Origin: Microcaldota archaeon
GTDB lineage: Archaea; Micrarchaeota; Micrarchaeia; Anstonellales; Bilamarchaeaceae
Assembly (NCBI GenBank): GCA_026992595.1
Contig: JALWZW010000057.1
Coordinates: forward strand, 1 to 14,630
Length of the DNA stretch: 14,630 bases
Direction: 5' to 3'
A model generated the notes under the pieces. The model was not told where the DNA came from. It made no database searches and saw only the letters and a list, made by a program, of their open reading frames with translations. Within the stretch, counting starts at the first letter, position 1, and the number at the start of each line of letters is the position of its first letter. Position numbers and translations under genes: made by a program. Positions 1 through 6,355 of the stretch are shown one piece after another.

Positions 1-2
1 AA

Positions 3-566
3 GACCTCTTTGTATTCTTTGATATAAGAGATAAAAACAAATTTCTCTCCTTTTTAAAATCCCTTTCCCACTGGACCGCCAGCATCTTAAACATCCATTC
101 CTTGGGCCTAAATTATGAAACCTGCTGGAGGTATTTAAGCGTGCTAAATATGGAATATATAATTACTTTGTTGCCACCCTATTACAAAAATCTTTCCACA
201 GAGTTGAGAAAAAGCAAAAAACTCTATTTTTATGATAACGGCGTCCCGCTCCTTTTAAGCAATGAAAGGGCAGATAGAGGGGCTCTGTTAGAAAACACAA
301 TTTTTATAGCGCTACAACGGAAGTTTGGGGAAGAGAATTTGAGATATTGGAGAACGCAAAGCGGTGCAGAAGTGGATTTTGTGGTGTTGGAAAAAGGATT
401 GCCTAAAATTGCTATAGAGGTTAAATCCTCTGCAAAAAGAAGCAAGGCGCTTTGGAATTTCATGGAGGTTTACGGATTAGAAAAAGGCGTGATAGTGGAT
501 GTGGAAAACGAGATTGTAGAAAAAAAAGGCAAAAAAGTATTGAGGTTGCAGCCGTGGTGGGTTTAG
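3..566 (+). CDS. C-terminal part of an archaeal ATPase with DUF4143 domain (5'-truncated by window edge)
   Basis: The reading frame is open from the window edge to TAG at 564-566, so the start and the expected N-terminal AAA ATPase domain lie upstream. A TTG at 102 opens the same frame but is probably internal, because coding-like sequence continues before it. The visible part resembles the C-terminal region of DUF4143 ATPases: a helical stretch with YETCWRYLSVL, then KKLYFYDNGVPLLL, then a PD-(D/E)XK-like core with SGAEVDFVV and IAIEVKSS (acidic residue, D, then E-x-K). Known relatives are P-loop ATPases of unclear function, common in archaea and often present in many copies as accessory genes. 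Whether the nuclease-like fold is catalytic cannot be judged here. Family assignment is fairly secure; function is not known. Confidence 0.8.
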   Translation, partial: DLFVFFDIRDKNKFLSFLKSLSHWTASILNIHSLGLNYETCWRYLSVLNMEYIITLLPPYYKNLSTELRKSKKLYFYDNGVPLLLSNERADRGALLENTIFIALQRKFGEENLRYWRTQSGAEVDFVVLEKGLPKIAIEVKSSAKRSKALWNFMEVYGLEKGVIVDVENEIVEKKGKKVLRLQPWWV

Positions 567-577
567 CAACAACCCGC
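557..577 (+). terminator. Hairpin across the stop codon of the DUF4143 gene
   Basis: GTGGGTT at 557-563 pairs with AACCCGC at 571-577 (one G-T wobble), leaving a 7-nt loop that contains the stop codon. No long U-tract follows at once, so it is not a classical terminator. It may mark the 3' end of the transcript. The function is inferred. Confidence 0.35.
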
Positions 578-581
578 AACA

Positions 582-590
582 CATAAAAAC
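582..590 (+). promoter_or_regulatory. TATA-like box of dph2
   Basis: CATAAAAAC is centred about 27 nt before the dph2 ATG. The leader has no SD-like site, so a leaderless transcript is likely. Confidence 0.5.
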
Positions 591-612
591 ACCGCTCGCC
601 ATAAAATAAATA

Positions 613-1500
613 ATGCGAATTCTTTTGCAGTTTCCAGAAGGTTTGAAAAAAGAGGCGCTTAAACTTGCGAAGAAGTATGAGGAAGAGGGGCACGAAGTGT
701 TTGTGTCTGCTTCTCCCTGCTATGGTGCCTGCGATATAGCGCTTGATGAAGCGCGCTGGATAAAGGCAGATAAAATAGTGCATTTTGGCCACAACAAATT
801 TGTAAAGCACTCACTGGAAATACCTGTGGAATATATCCCTTGGAGGAAAAGGGCGCGCGTAGAGAGGTTTCAGAAGGCGCTTCCGCTCCTAAAACCTCAT
901 AAAACCATAACAATAATCACCACAGTCCAATACAGCCACCAAATAGAGGAGTTTAAAGAGTTTTTTGAAAACAACGGCAAAAAAGTGGTGTTAGGGAAGG
1001 GCTATTGGGCAATAGAGAGAGGGCAGGTGTTGGGATGCGATGGACTGGCGGCAAAGGAAGGGGAAGCAGTGGTTTATATAGGAGAGGGAGAGTTTCACCC
1101 TCAAGCAGTGGAAAAGCCGGTAATTTGCATAAATCCGCACACAGGAGAAGCGCGGCTCTACAATCCTGAAAAAATGCTCAAGAAGAGGCGCGCGGCTATG
1201 ATAAAGGCATACAACGCCCAAACATTTGGGATTCTCCTATCCACAAAAGTTGGTCAGTTCAACATGGCGCAGGCGCTCTGGGCAAAAAAAGAACTGGAAA
1301 AGAGGGGCAAAAGAGCGGTGCTGTTGGTGGCAAATGAGATTATGCGCGAACAGTTAGATAATTTTATGGAGTTTGAATGCTATATAAACACCGCCTGCCC
1401 GCGCATAGTGGATGATTGGGAGAGATTAGGAAAACCAATTCTAAACCCCTCCATGCTTAAAGAGGTCCTGGAATGGTGGGACAAAGCAAAAGATATTTAA
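613..1500 (+). CDS. dph2: Diphthamide biosynthesis enzyme Dph2 (2-(3-amino-3-carboxypropyl)histidine synthase)
   Basis: Archaeal Dph2 is a non-canonical radical-SAM [4Fe-4S] enzyme. It transfers the 3-amino-3-carboxypropyl group of S-adenosylmethionine to a histidine of elongation factor 2, the first step of diphthamide formation, and releases methylthioadenosine. The three family cysteines are visible: C40 in YGACD, C142 in VLGCDG and C262 in NTACPR. The N-terminal LLQFPEGLK also fits the family. At 295 residues it is shorter than the roughly 340 of better-known archaeal homologues, mainly at the N-terminus. An in-frame stop six bases upstream of the ATG rules out an upstream extension. A TATA-like box and no SD suggest leaderless translation. 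The next gene starts 24 nt downstream with its own TATA-like box inside the last dph2 codons. Confidence 0.95.
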   Translation: MRILLQFPEGLKKEALKLAKKYEEEGHEVFVSASPCYGACDIALDEARWIKADKIVHFGHNKFVKHSLEIPVEYIPWRKRARVERFQKALPLLKPHKTITIITTVQYSHQIEEFKEFFENNGKKVVLGKGYWAIERGQVLGCDGLAAKEGEAVVYIGEGEFHPQAVEKPVICINPHTGEARLYNPEKMLKKRRAAMIKAYNAQTFGILLSTKVGQFNMAQALWAKKELEKRGKRAVLLVANEIMREQLDNFMEFECYINTACPRIVDDWERLGKPILNPSMLKEVLEWWDKAKDI

Positions 1501-1501
1501 A
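1493..1501 (+). promoter_or_regulatory. TATA-like box of the MazF-like gene
   Basis: ATATTTAAA overlaps the dph2 stop codon and is centred 28 nt before the ATG at 1525. No SD site lies between them, which fits a separate leaderless transcript. Confidence 0.5.
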
Positions 1502-1524
1502 CACCAAAATACACTTATTATAAC

Positions 1525-2196
1525 ATGGGGGAGAGGGTTTGTGTAAAAAGATTAGATGTAAGAAAAACAAAAAGAAGGGGAGAAGCGTTCAGGCGCTTTT
1601 CACCTCTAAATGCTTCTATAGCAGAAATTGCAGAATGTTACCACACCCTCAAAAATAGAGAAATAAGAATGGGGACGCGCAGCGGCGTGGCATGGAATAT
1701 GCTAAAGAATGAAGGTAAAATAGAGGTTTATATAAATGTCATGAACCCTTCTTCTCAAAAAATCTTCACCTTAGGCACAACCAAACGCTTAGAAAAGATA
1801 AAAATAATGAGAGTAAGTGCACAAGGAGTGGTTGAAGAGTTTAAAGACGCGGTTAAAAGAGCGGGCCAATGCATGGGCCAAATCCTTTTATGCAGGATGA
1901 GTTTTATTGAATGCGAAGGCAGTAAAGAGAGGCCGGCTGTGGTGGTGGGTGTGGATAAAAAAGGCAGGCCCATAGTAGCGAAACTTACCAGCAACCCGCG
2001 CATTTATAACAATTTTTCTATGCGCACAAGAGAAGGGAAATTGAATTTGGGAGTGCTGGAAACTGTGGATTTAAAGGCATGGGGAAAGACGGTAGGGTTT
2101 ATAACGCGCGAATTGGAAGGGGGGATTAAAAGATTAAGAGAGAATATAGATAAATTAATAGCATATAGCGAGCAGATAAACGCTTATAATTGCTAA
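1525..2196 (+). CDS. Protein with C-terminal MazF/PemK-like domain and unknown N-terminal region
   Basis: The protein has 223 residues. Residues about 117-213 follow the MazF/PemK pattern in order: GQILLCRMSF, a loop, KERPAVVVGVD (R136), IVAKLTSNP (T155, S156), then LGVLETVDL and a final helical stretch around TVGFITRELEGGIKRL. In bacterial MazF an Arg of the RP motif and a Thr of the following strand form the ribonuclease site; both positions look retained. Residues 1-115 are basic, with four cysteines in the first 130 residues, and I do not recognise them. MazF toxins are normally about 110-120 residues and follow an antitoxin gene. Here no antitoxin-sized gene is adjacent: dph2 lies upstream and a convergent gene downstream. 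It could be a toxin, a self-inhibited fusion, or a non-toxic RNA-binding or RNase protein. Its stop overlaps the stop of the opposite-strand amidohydrolase gene by 4 bp. Confidence 0.7.
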   Translation: MGERVCVKRLDVRKTKRRGEAFRRFSPLNASIAEIAECYHTLKNREIRMGTRSGVAWNMLKNEGKIEVYINVMNPSSQKIFTLGTTKRLEKIKIMRVSAQGVVEEFKDAVKRAGQCMGQILLCRMSFIECEGSKERPAVVVGVDKKGRPIVAKLTSNPRIYNNFSMRTREGKLNLGVLETVDLKAWGKTVGFITRELEGGIKRLRENIDKLIAYSEQINAYNC

Positions 2197-3434
2197 TTTT
2201 TAATTTCTTCCCATGCCGCGCTTGCTTCTTCCTTCACCTCCTCTTCATCGCACACCACCAAAAGGCGGTTTTCCACCACCACTTCCCCATCTATTAAAAC
2301 ATGAAGGATGTTTTTAGAAGAGGCGGCATAAACAAGGTTGGCATAGACATCATTAAGCGGGGTAAGGTTTAAACCCTGCTTTAATATAATTAAATCTGCG
2401 GGTGCGCCCTTTGCGATCACCCCGCCTTCCAGACCAAGCGCCTTAGCTCCATTGCGCGTTGCCATCATAAAAAGTTCTTTCGGCGAAACAATGTTAGCGT
2501 CCCAGTAATGGTGCTTTTGCAAAAGCGCTGCCAACTTCATCTCAAAAAACATGTCCAGCGCATTATTGCTCGCAGCAGAATCTGTGCCCAAGCACACATT
2601 AGCGCCCGCATCTAAAAACTCCCGCACCTGGCAAATGCCTGCGGTTGCTAATTTTAAATTGCTGGTTGGGCAGTGGGCGATGTTAAGCTTTTTTTTGCCC
2701 GCCTCTACAATCTCTCGCTTAGTAACCCAACCGCAATGAGCAAAAATGGTGCGCTCGTCCATAATGGAGGAGAACTGCTCCAAAGCAAACCGGCCATAGC
2801 GCGCCTTTACTTCATAAATCTCCTCCCGCGTCTCGCTTACATGCATTTGAAAAACCGCATTTTTCTTTTTTGCAATCTCTTTAGCGCTTATAATCAACTC
2901 TTCGCTTGCAGTATAGGGAGCATGCACCGCCACCCCTGCCCTGCACTTCTTCCCTTCATATTCCAAGGTCCTTTTCACCGCCCTGAGCGCCTCTTTTCTC
3001 TTCCCTTCATCAAAAAAATCCATCACACCCTGCGCAATAACTCCTTTTACACCCACCTCATCAGCGGCTTTAAAAAGCATCTTGGTATCATGAATACACA
3101 TATCAGCAAAACCCACAATGCCGTTTTTCACCATTTCGCAAAAACCAAGCTTAGCGGCCCAATAAATATGCCTCTCCTCCTGCCTCTCTTCCGCGGGCCA
3201 GATCTTTTTTTCTAACCATTCTTTAAGCGGCAACCCCTCTCCCCACCCGCGCATAGTAGTTAAAGCAACATGGGCGTGGGTGTTAAAGAAGGCAGGGATT
3301 ATGAGGCAATGGGAGGCGTCCAAATCCCCCTTCCCCTCTATCCTTCCAATCTCAACAATGCGCCCCTCTTCAATAAGCAGGTCTGCCTTTTTAATCCCTT
3401 CTTCCACCAGCACAAAGCCGTTTTTTATAAGCAT
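2193..3434 (-). CDS. mtaD: Amidohydrolase, 5'-methylthioadenosine / S-adenosylhomocysteine (or 5'-deoxyadenosine) deaminase family
   Basis: This is a metal-dependent TIM-barrel hydrolase of the MtaD/DadD group, which deaminates adenosine derivatives left over from S-adenosylmethionine use. All expected metal and catalytic residues are visible: H53 and H55 in NTHAHVA, H198 in QMHVSET followed by E201, H233 in FAHCGW, and D285 in LGTDSAASNN. Small beta-sandwich segments flank the barrel at residues 1-48 and about 345-400. The length of 413 is normal. The start is 6 bp after the stop of the upstream orphan gene and is preceded by an SD-like GAGGT, so the two are co-transcribed. Exact substrate preference (MTA, SAH, 5'-deoxyadenosine, adenosine) cannot be read from the sequence. 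A guanine or atrazine-type amidohydrolase is a less likely alternative. Confidence 0.88.
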   Translation of the reverse strand: MLIKNGFVLVEEGIKKADLLIEEGRIVEIGRIEGKGDLDASHCLIIPAFFNTHAHVALTTMRGWGEGLPLKEWLEKKIWPAEERQEERHIYWAAKLGFCEMVKNGIVGFADMCIHDTKMLFKAADEVGVKGVIAQGVMDFFDEGKRKEALRAVKRTLEYEGKKCRAGVAVHAPYTASEELIISAKEIAKKKNAVFQMHVSETREEIYEVKARYGRFALEQFSSIMDERTIFAHCGWVTKREIVEAGKKKLNIAHCPTSNLKLATAGICQVREFLDAGANVCLGTDSAASNNALDMFFEMKLAALLQKHHYWDANIVSPKELFMMATRNGAKALGLEGGVIAKGAPADLIILKQGLNLTPLNDVYANLVYAASSKNILHVLIDGEVVVENRLLVVCDEEEVKEEASAAWEEIKN

Positions 3435-3440
3435 TTTAAA

Positions 3441-4226
3441 TTAAACCTCTTCCTCTCGCTTTTTCTTCTGTGAGGGCTGCCCTGCCACCTCTTCAGGGGA
3501 GCGGCGTTCCACCGCAAATTCCAACTCCCTTGCAGCGCTATAAGTTCCAAAAGTGCCGCGCAACTGCTCTTTAGCCCGCTCTACCTGCTCCCTCGCCATC
3601 CTTTCCTGCTCTCGCTCCCGCCTCTCAGCTTCTTCAAGCGCTCCCCTAACCGCTCGCGTGGCTTCCTCTGCTATCGCCTCACCAAGCGCCCTGTTGCTTC
3701 GCTCCTCTTCTGCCCTTCTGCTAGGAACCGCGGTTCTTATATTGTTTTTAAGCCGCTCAAGGGAAAGAATATGGCTCAAAACGGTGCCAAAACCGCTGCT
3801 TCCCTCCTCTCCTACGCGCACATTTTCCTCTCTATTTTCCCTAACAAAAGAGCGCACATTCTCATAAGCAACCAAATCAAAGCCGTTCCTCTCAAACACC
3901 CTCCTTTCCTGCTCCTCAGAAAGGTGGCGGTTGGAAAGGAAATCAAGCACTTTAAAAACGCGCTTTATTGCATCCTCGGCCAACGCAGGGCCGCCTTCGC
4001 CCTGCCGCACCTCCTGAGAAAGCATAAAAATAGCGGCCGCTTTTAAGGCATTCTCGCGCGCCATCGCATTCAACCGCTGTTGCGCCTCCTGGTTTAAAGG
4101 ATCTGCCGCCCGCACCACCAAATCTAAATCATTCTGGTCCAAATAGAGCCCTAAATTCCTTGCCTCCAATATAATCTCTCTCCTCTCTTCAGCGCTTAAC
4201 TCAGCGCGCCTTTGTGCAATTGCCAT
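3441..4226 (-). CDS. Hypothetical charged, helix-rich protein
   Basis: I do not recognise this family. It is about 261 residues from the ATG at 4226. A longer form from the ATG at 4241 adds five residues, but a TATA-like box centred 25 nt before 4226 favours the shorter form. The N-terminal two thirds are predicted helical with many Ala, Leu, Glu and Arg. Residues around 185-230 are an almost uninterrupted E/R/A/Q stretch (for example EEAERREREQERMAREQ) typical of a coiled coil or single alpha-helix. The tail is disordered and highly charged, ending in KKKREEEV. No signal peptide or membrane segment is visible. It is the first gene of an operon with the amidohydrolase, but nothing in its sequence suggests a shared enzymatic role. 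Compositionally it resembles the orphan at 5496-6317; I see no convincing homology. Confidence 0.75.
   Translation of the reverse strand: MAIAQRRAELSAEERREIILEARNLGLYLDQNDLDLVVRAADPLNQEAQQRLNAMARENALKAAAIFMLSQEVRQGEGGPALAEDAIKRVFKVLDFLSNRHLSEEQERRVFERNGFDLVAYENVRSFVRENREENVRVGEEGSSGFGTVLSHILSLERLKNNIRTAVPSRRAEEERSNRALGEAIAEEATRAVRGALEEAERREREQERMAREQVERAKEQLRGTFGTYSAARELEFAVERRSPEEVAGQPSQKKKREEEV
3445..3449 (-). promoter_or_regulatory. SD site of the amidohydrolase gene
   Basis: On the minus strand GAGGT lies 10 nt before the ATG, within the last codons of the upstream gene. It supports the start at 3434 and translation as the second gene of an operon. Confidence 0.5.
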
Positions 4227-4246
4227 GCTATAAAATAACATTAAAC

Positions 4247-4255
4247 GCTTTTAAG
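4247..4255 (-). promoter_or_regulatory. TATA-like box of the coiled-coil orphan
   Basis: Minus-strand CTTAAAAGC is centred 25 nt before the ATG at 4226 and 10 nt from the alternative ATG at 4241. It therefore supports the shorter start. It forms a divergent promoter region with the box at 4271-4280. Confidence 0.45.
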
Positions 4256-4270
4256 AATAGTGTTGGGAGG

Positions 4271-4280
4271 GTTTAAAAAA
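4271..4280 (+). promoter_or_regulatory. TATA-like box of the Tat-signal gene
   Basis: GTTTAAAAAA is centred about 27 nt before the ATG at 4302, without an SD site. The transcript is probably leaderless. Confidence 0.5.
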
Positions 4281-4301
4281 TGTTTATAAAAATGAAAAAT
4301 T

Positions 4302-5432
4302 ATGGCAAGAAAACTGAGCAGAAGGAGATTTTTAGGAATGAGCGCTGTTTTATTGGGAGGAACTGCCTGTGGCGCTTCTGTTGCAGTAAATAGAAGGCCA
4401 ACCGCCACCGCTCGCAAAAGAACTGTAAGGCGACAAGAGGTGCAAATAGAAGAAAGGAGGCAGGATGAAAGGGAGCGGGAAAGGCGCTTATGCAGAGAGG
4501 AAACCCCTTCACCAGAAGAGGCACACTACCCCTACTCTTCTTTTATATACTATGATGGAGATATGTATGAAAGCCCTCTTTTATCTGTGGAGAGAGCAAG
4601 AGATGGCACAAAAAAGGTGTGGCTTACTTATATAAATTACAGCGTAAGCAGGGCGGAAGAGTTGAATTTTCAACGCAGCCCAATTATACGCGTGGAGAGA
4701 GTGATGGCAGGCAGAGGAGGGTATAGTTATAGAGTATTGTACACACCCATAATTAAGATATTTGAACAACTGACAGGAAAACCGGCGGTCAATTTTGCGT
4801 CTCTTGCGGTTCGTTTAGGGCCTTACGGCACAGTGGCAACCTCGCCCGCAGGAATAATAGGGATTGCCTCAAGAGTGCATAAAAGAGAGGGCACAGCAAA
4901 ATATGAAGGAAAGATGGCGATGTTGGCTATTAGTTATTTAGGAAATGAAAGAAGGCCAGAAGTGGCGCTTGGCTATAGAACGATACATGACGATGTGGCG
5001 CATCCCAAAAAGGTGGAAGAAACCTTTGGAGCGCTGCATGATTTTATGAAAAGAAACGCAAATGTTGGCATGAAAGAGGTTATACAAAACGGCACCTTCC
5101 ATTTAGCGCATGTGAAAAGGCAGCGTTTCCATCTGCTTGCCAAGGATTTTGAAGAGGTGGAAATAGAAAGGGTGGAAGTGTCGCCAGACAGAAGTTCTGA
5201 GATAAAGATGCTCTCCACCCCCGGCTCTCAATGCAACCCTGCGGTTAGAGTGGATTGGTTAGAGGACATTGTTGTCCTCATTCCCTTTATAAACAACCGC
5301 TACCCTACGGAGATAAGGAACAGACACTACCGCCAAAAAGGAATAAGGGCATTTTTAGGCGTAGAAATAAGATTTAACAGTGAAAAGATACTTTCTATGG
5401 AAAAAGTAACCTATCTTATGCCTGCCTCATGA
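4302..5432 (+). CDS. Hypothetical exported protein with twin-arginine (Tat) signal
   Basis: The N-terminus is a good Tat signal: SRRRFLG at residues 6-12, then a hydrophobic stretch rich in Ala, Gly and Leu up to about residue 28. Cleavage could follow ASVA. The cysteine in TACG might instead be a lipid attachment site, but the residue at -3 is Gly, which makes a poor lipobox. After the signal come about 50 very basic then acidic residues (R/E-rich, probably disordered), then a globular region from about residue 75 rich in Tyr and beta-type segments. I recognise no enzyme family and no cofactor motif. Tat substrates fold before export, often around a cofactor, so a folded extracytoplasmic protein is implied. 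It is transcribed divergently from the coiled-coil orphan and ends just before a long polypyrimidine tract that may terminate it. Confidence 0.8.
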   Translation: MARKLSRRRFLGMSAVLLGGTACGASVAVNRRPTATARKRTVRRQEVQIEERRQDERERERRLCREETPSPEEAHYPYSSFIYYDGDMYESPLLSVERARDGTKKVWLTYINYSVSRAEELNFQRSPIIRVERVMAGRGGYSYRVLYTPIIKIFEQLTGKPAVNFASLAVRLGPYGTVATSPAGIIGIASRVHKREGTAKYEGKMAMLAISYLGNERRPEVALGYRTIHDDVAHPKKVEETFGALHDFMKRNANVGMKEVIQNGTFHLAHVKRQRFHLLAKDFEEVEIERVEVSPDRSSEIKMLSTPGSQCNPAVRVDWLEDIVVLIPFINNRYPTEIRNRHYRQKGIRAFLGVEIRFNSEKILSMEKVTYLMPAS

Positions 5433-5471
5433 AAGCGCAACCCCCTCTCTACCATCTGCACCTTACCCTAA

Positions 5472-5538
5472 TCTTTTCTCTCCTTTTCTCTCCCTTTATT
5501 CTCTTATACTCACCTTCCCTCTTTCTTTTTCTTTCTCT
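5472..5538 (+). terminator. Polypyrimidine tract after the Tat-signal gene
   Basis: Two uninterrupted 26-nt pyrimidine runs (5472-5497 and 5513-5538) lie between and within the convergent gene ends, with several T4 and T5 runs. Archaeal termination depends largely on U-rich stretches, so this could terminate the + strand gene. Read on the minus strand it encodes the Lys/Glu/Arg-rich tail of the next gene. Confidence 0.4.
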
Positions 5539-6317
5539 GCGCGCTGTAAGGGTCCACAACCTCCCCCGCCTTCCTCCACTCTCCAAGGGTCCACCAACTC
5601 TCCCTCTTCCCTTCTAATTTGCCGCTCCTGGCCTTCCCTTGCTCCGCTTTGCCTTGCTTCCCGTTGCCTCTCCTCCTCTTGCCTCGCTGCAGCCCAAGGG
5701 TCCACCACCTCTTCTTCTCCACCGCCAACTTCTTCTTGCCGTTCTCCGCCCCTAAAAGGATTTACCAACTCATTTTCCCCTACCTCTCCCCTCCGCAATA
5801 CTTCTTCCTGCGTCCCCCTTTGCCTAAAAGGATTTACCAACTCTCCTTCTTCCCTTCCGCTCCAAGGTTCAACCAACTCGCCGCCTCTTGCCAAAGGCGT
5901 GGTGCGCAGAAGAATAAGGCGCTTCAAAGAGCGGAACAAATCGCGCTCCTGCGCATTCATACCTCTAACCTCTTGAGTGTGAATTAATGTTTGCACAGAA
6001 TGGGTTAAACGCTCTATTGCGTCCCTCTGCTCCTTCCCTAACCTAAACCCTTGCGCGGTCCGCTCGCCAAGAGAAGTTACCAAAAATAGAAACATCCCTT
6101 CCGCAGGCCCAAAATTGCTAAAAAACCGCACATCTCTACGCTCAATAGCATTATTTGCCAAAGCAATTAATTGGAAAAATTGCTCCTGCCTACCGCCGCT
6201 CAGCACCATGCCGCTGGCGCGCGCCTGCTCTAAAACCCCTTCCACCAAAGGTGCGTTGCGAGTGAAGAGAAATTGCTCAGTTTCTCTCTCCTCGCTTGCC
6301 ACCATTCGTCCTGCCAT
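5496..6317 (-). CDS. Hypothetical protein with repeated ELV(D/N/E)P(W/F) motifs; probable C-terminal frameshift
   Basis: I do not recognise this 273-residue protein. Residues 1-140 look like a helical globular domain. From about 145 the chain becomes a charged, low-complexity, probably disordered tail that carries a short motif five times: ELVEPW (147-152), ELVNPF (159-164), ELVNPF (183-188), EVVDPW (203-208) and ELVDPW (240-245), separated by E/R/Q/G linkers. A sixth copy, EVVDPY, is encoded at 5546-5563 in a different frame. Skipping one base at the C5 run 5563-5567 joins it, giving a roughly 268-residue protein ending in KKKKEGR at the TGA at 5510-5512. As read, the last 23 residues are out of phase with the repeats. 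The start is supported by a TATA-like box at about 6333-6346. There is no signal peptide or membrane segment. The repeats suggest a multivalent binding tail; the partner is unknown. Confidence 0.75.
   Translation of the reverse strand: MAGRMVASEERETEQFLFTRNAPLVEGVLEQARASGMVLSGGRQEQFFQLIALANNAIERRDVRFFSNFGPAEGMFLFLVTSLGERTAQGFRLGKEQRDAIERLTHSVQTLIHTQEVRGMNAQERDLFRSLKRLILLRTTPLARGGELVEPWSGREEGELVNPFRQRGTQEEVLRRGEVGENELVNPFRGGERQEEVGGGEEEVVDPWAAARQEEERQREARQSGAREGQERQIRREEGELVDPWRVEEGGGGCGPLQRAEKEKERGKVSIRE
5546..5881 (-). repeat. Six degenerate coding repeats (ELVxPW motif)
   Basis: The minus-strand unit, roughly GAGTTGGTGGACCCTTGG or its variant with AAATCCTTT, occurs near 5546, 5583, 5694, 5753, 5825 and 5862. 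Spacing is irregular, from 37 to 111 nt. The copies near 5753 and 5825 are identical over about 20 nt, suggesting recent duplication or conversion. Confidence 0.7.
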
Positions 6318-6332
6318 AAACCCATAACGCTC

Positions 6333-6346
6333 TTTTAATTTATAAT
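6333..6346 (-). promoter_or_regulatory. TATA-like box of the motif-array gene
   Basis: Minus-strand ATTATAAATTAAAA lies about 24 nt before the ATG at 6317 and directly after the stop of the CorA-like gene. The motif-array gene is thus probably transcribed on its own, without a leader. Confidence 0.5.
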
Positions 6347-6355
6347 CCTTCGCAC

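Noticed and set aside
102..566. TTG at 102 as the true start of the first gene
   Set aside because: The frame stays open and protein-like to the window edge, and the family has an N-terminal ATPase domain.
2673..3215. Open frame of 180 codons on the + strand
   Set aside because: It lies entirely opposite the amidohydrolase gene, whose catalytic motifs prove the minus strand is coding; the protein composition is not sensible.
4302..4390. Tat lipoprotein attachment at the TACG cysteine
   Set aside because: The residue three before the cysteine is Gly, not Leu, Val or Ile; kept only as a possibility.
5429..5617. Short + strand frame with a hydrophobic start after the Tat-signal gene
   Set aside because: It is a translation of the polypyrimidine tract (Leu, Phe, Ser, Pro only) and overlaps the real minus-strand gene.
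5510..5728. Separate small minus-strand gene containing WWTLG repeats
   Set aside because: It is the shifted frame of the ELVxPW repeats; only its last 18 codons look authentic, as the frameshifted end of the larger gene.
5546..5881. Repeats resembling a CRISPR array on first look
   Set aside because: Units are short, degenerate and irregularly spaced (37-111 nt), and almost all lie in phase as a coding motif.
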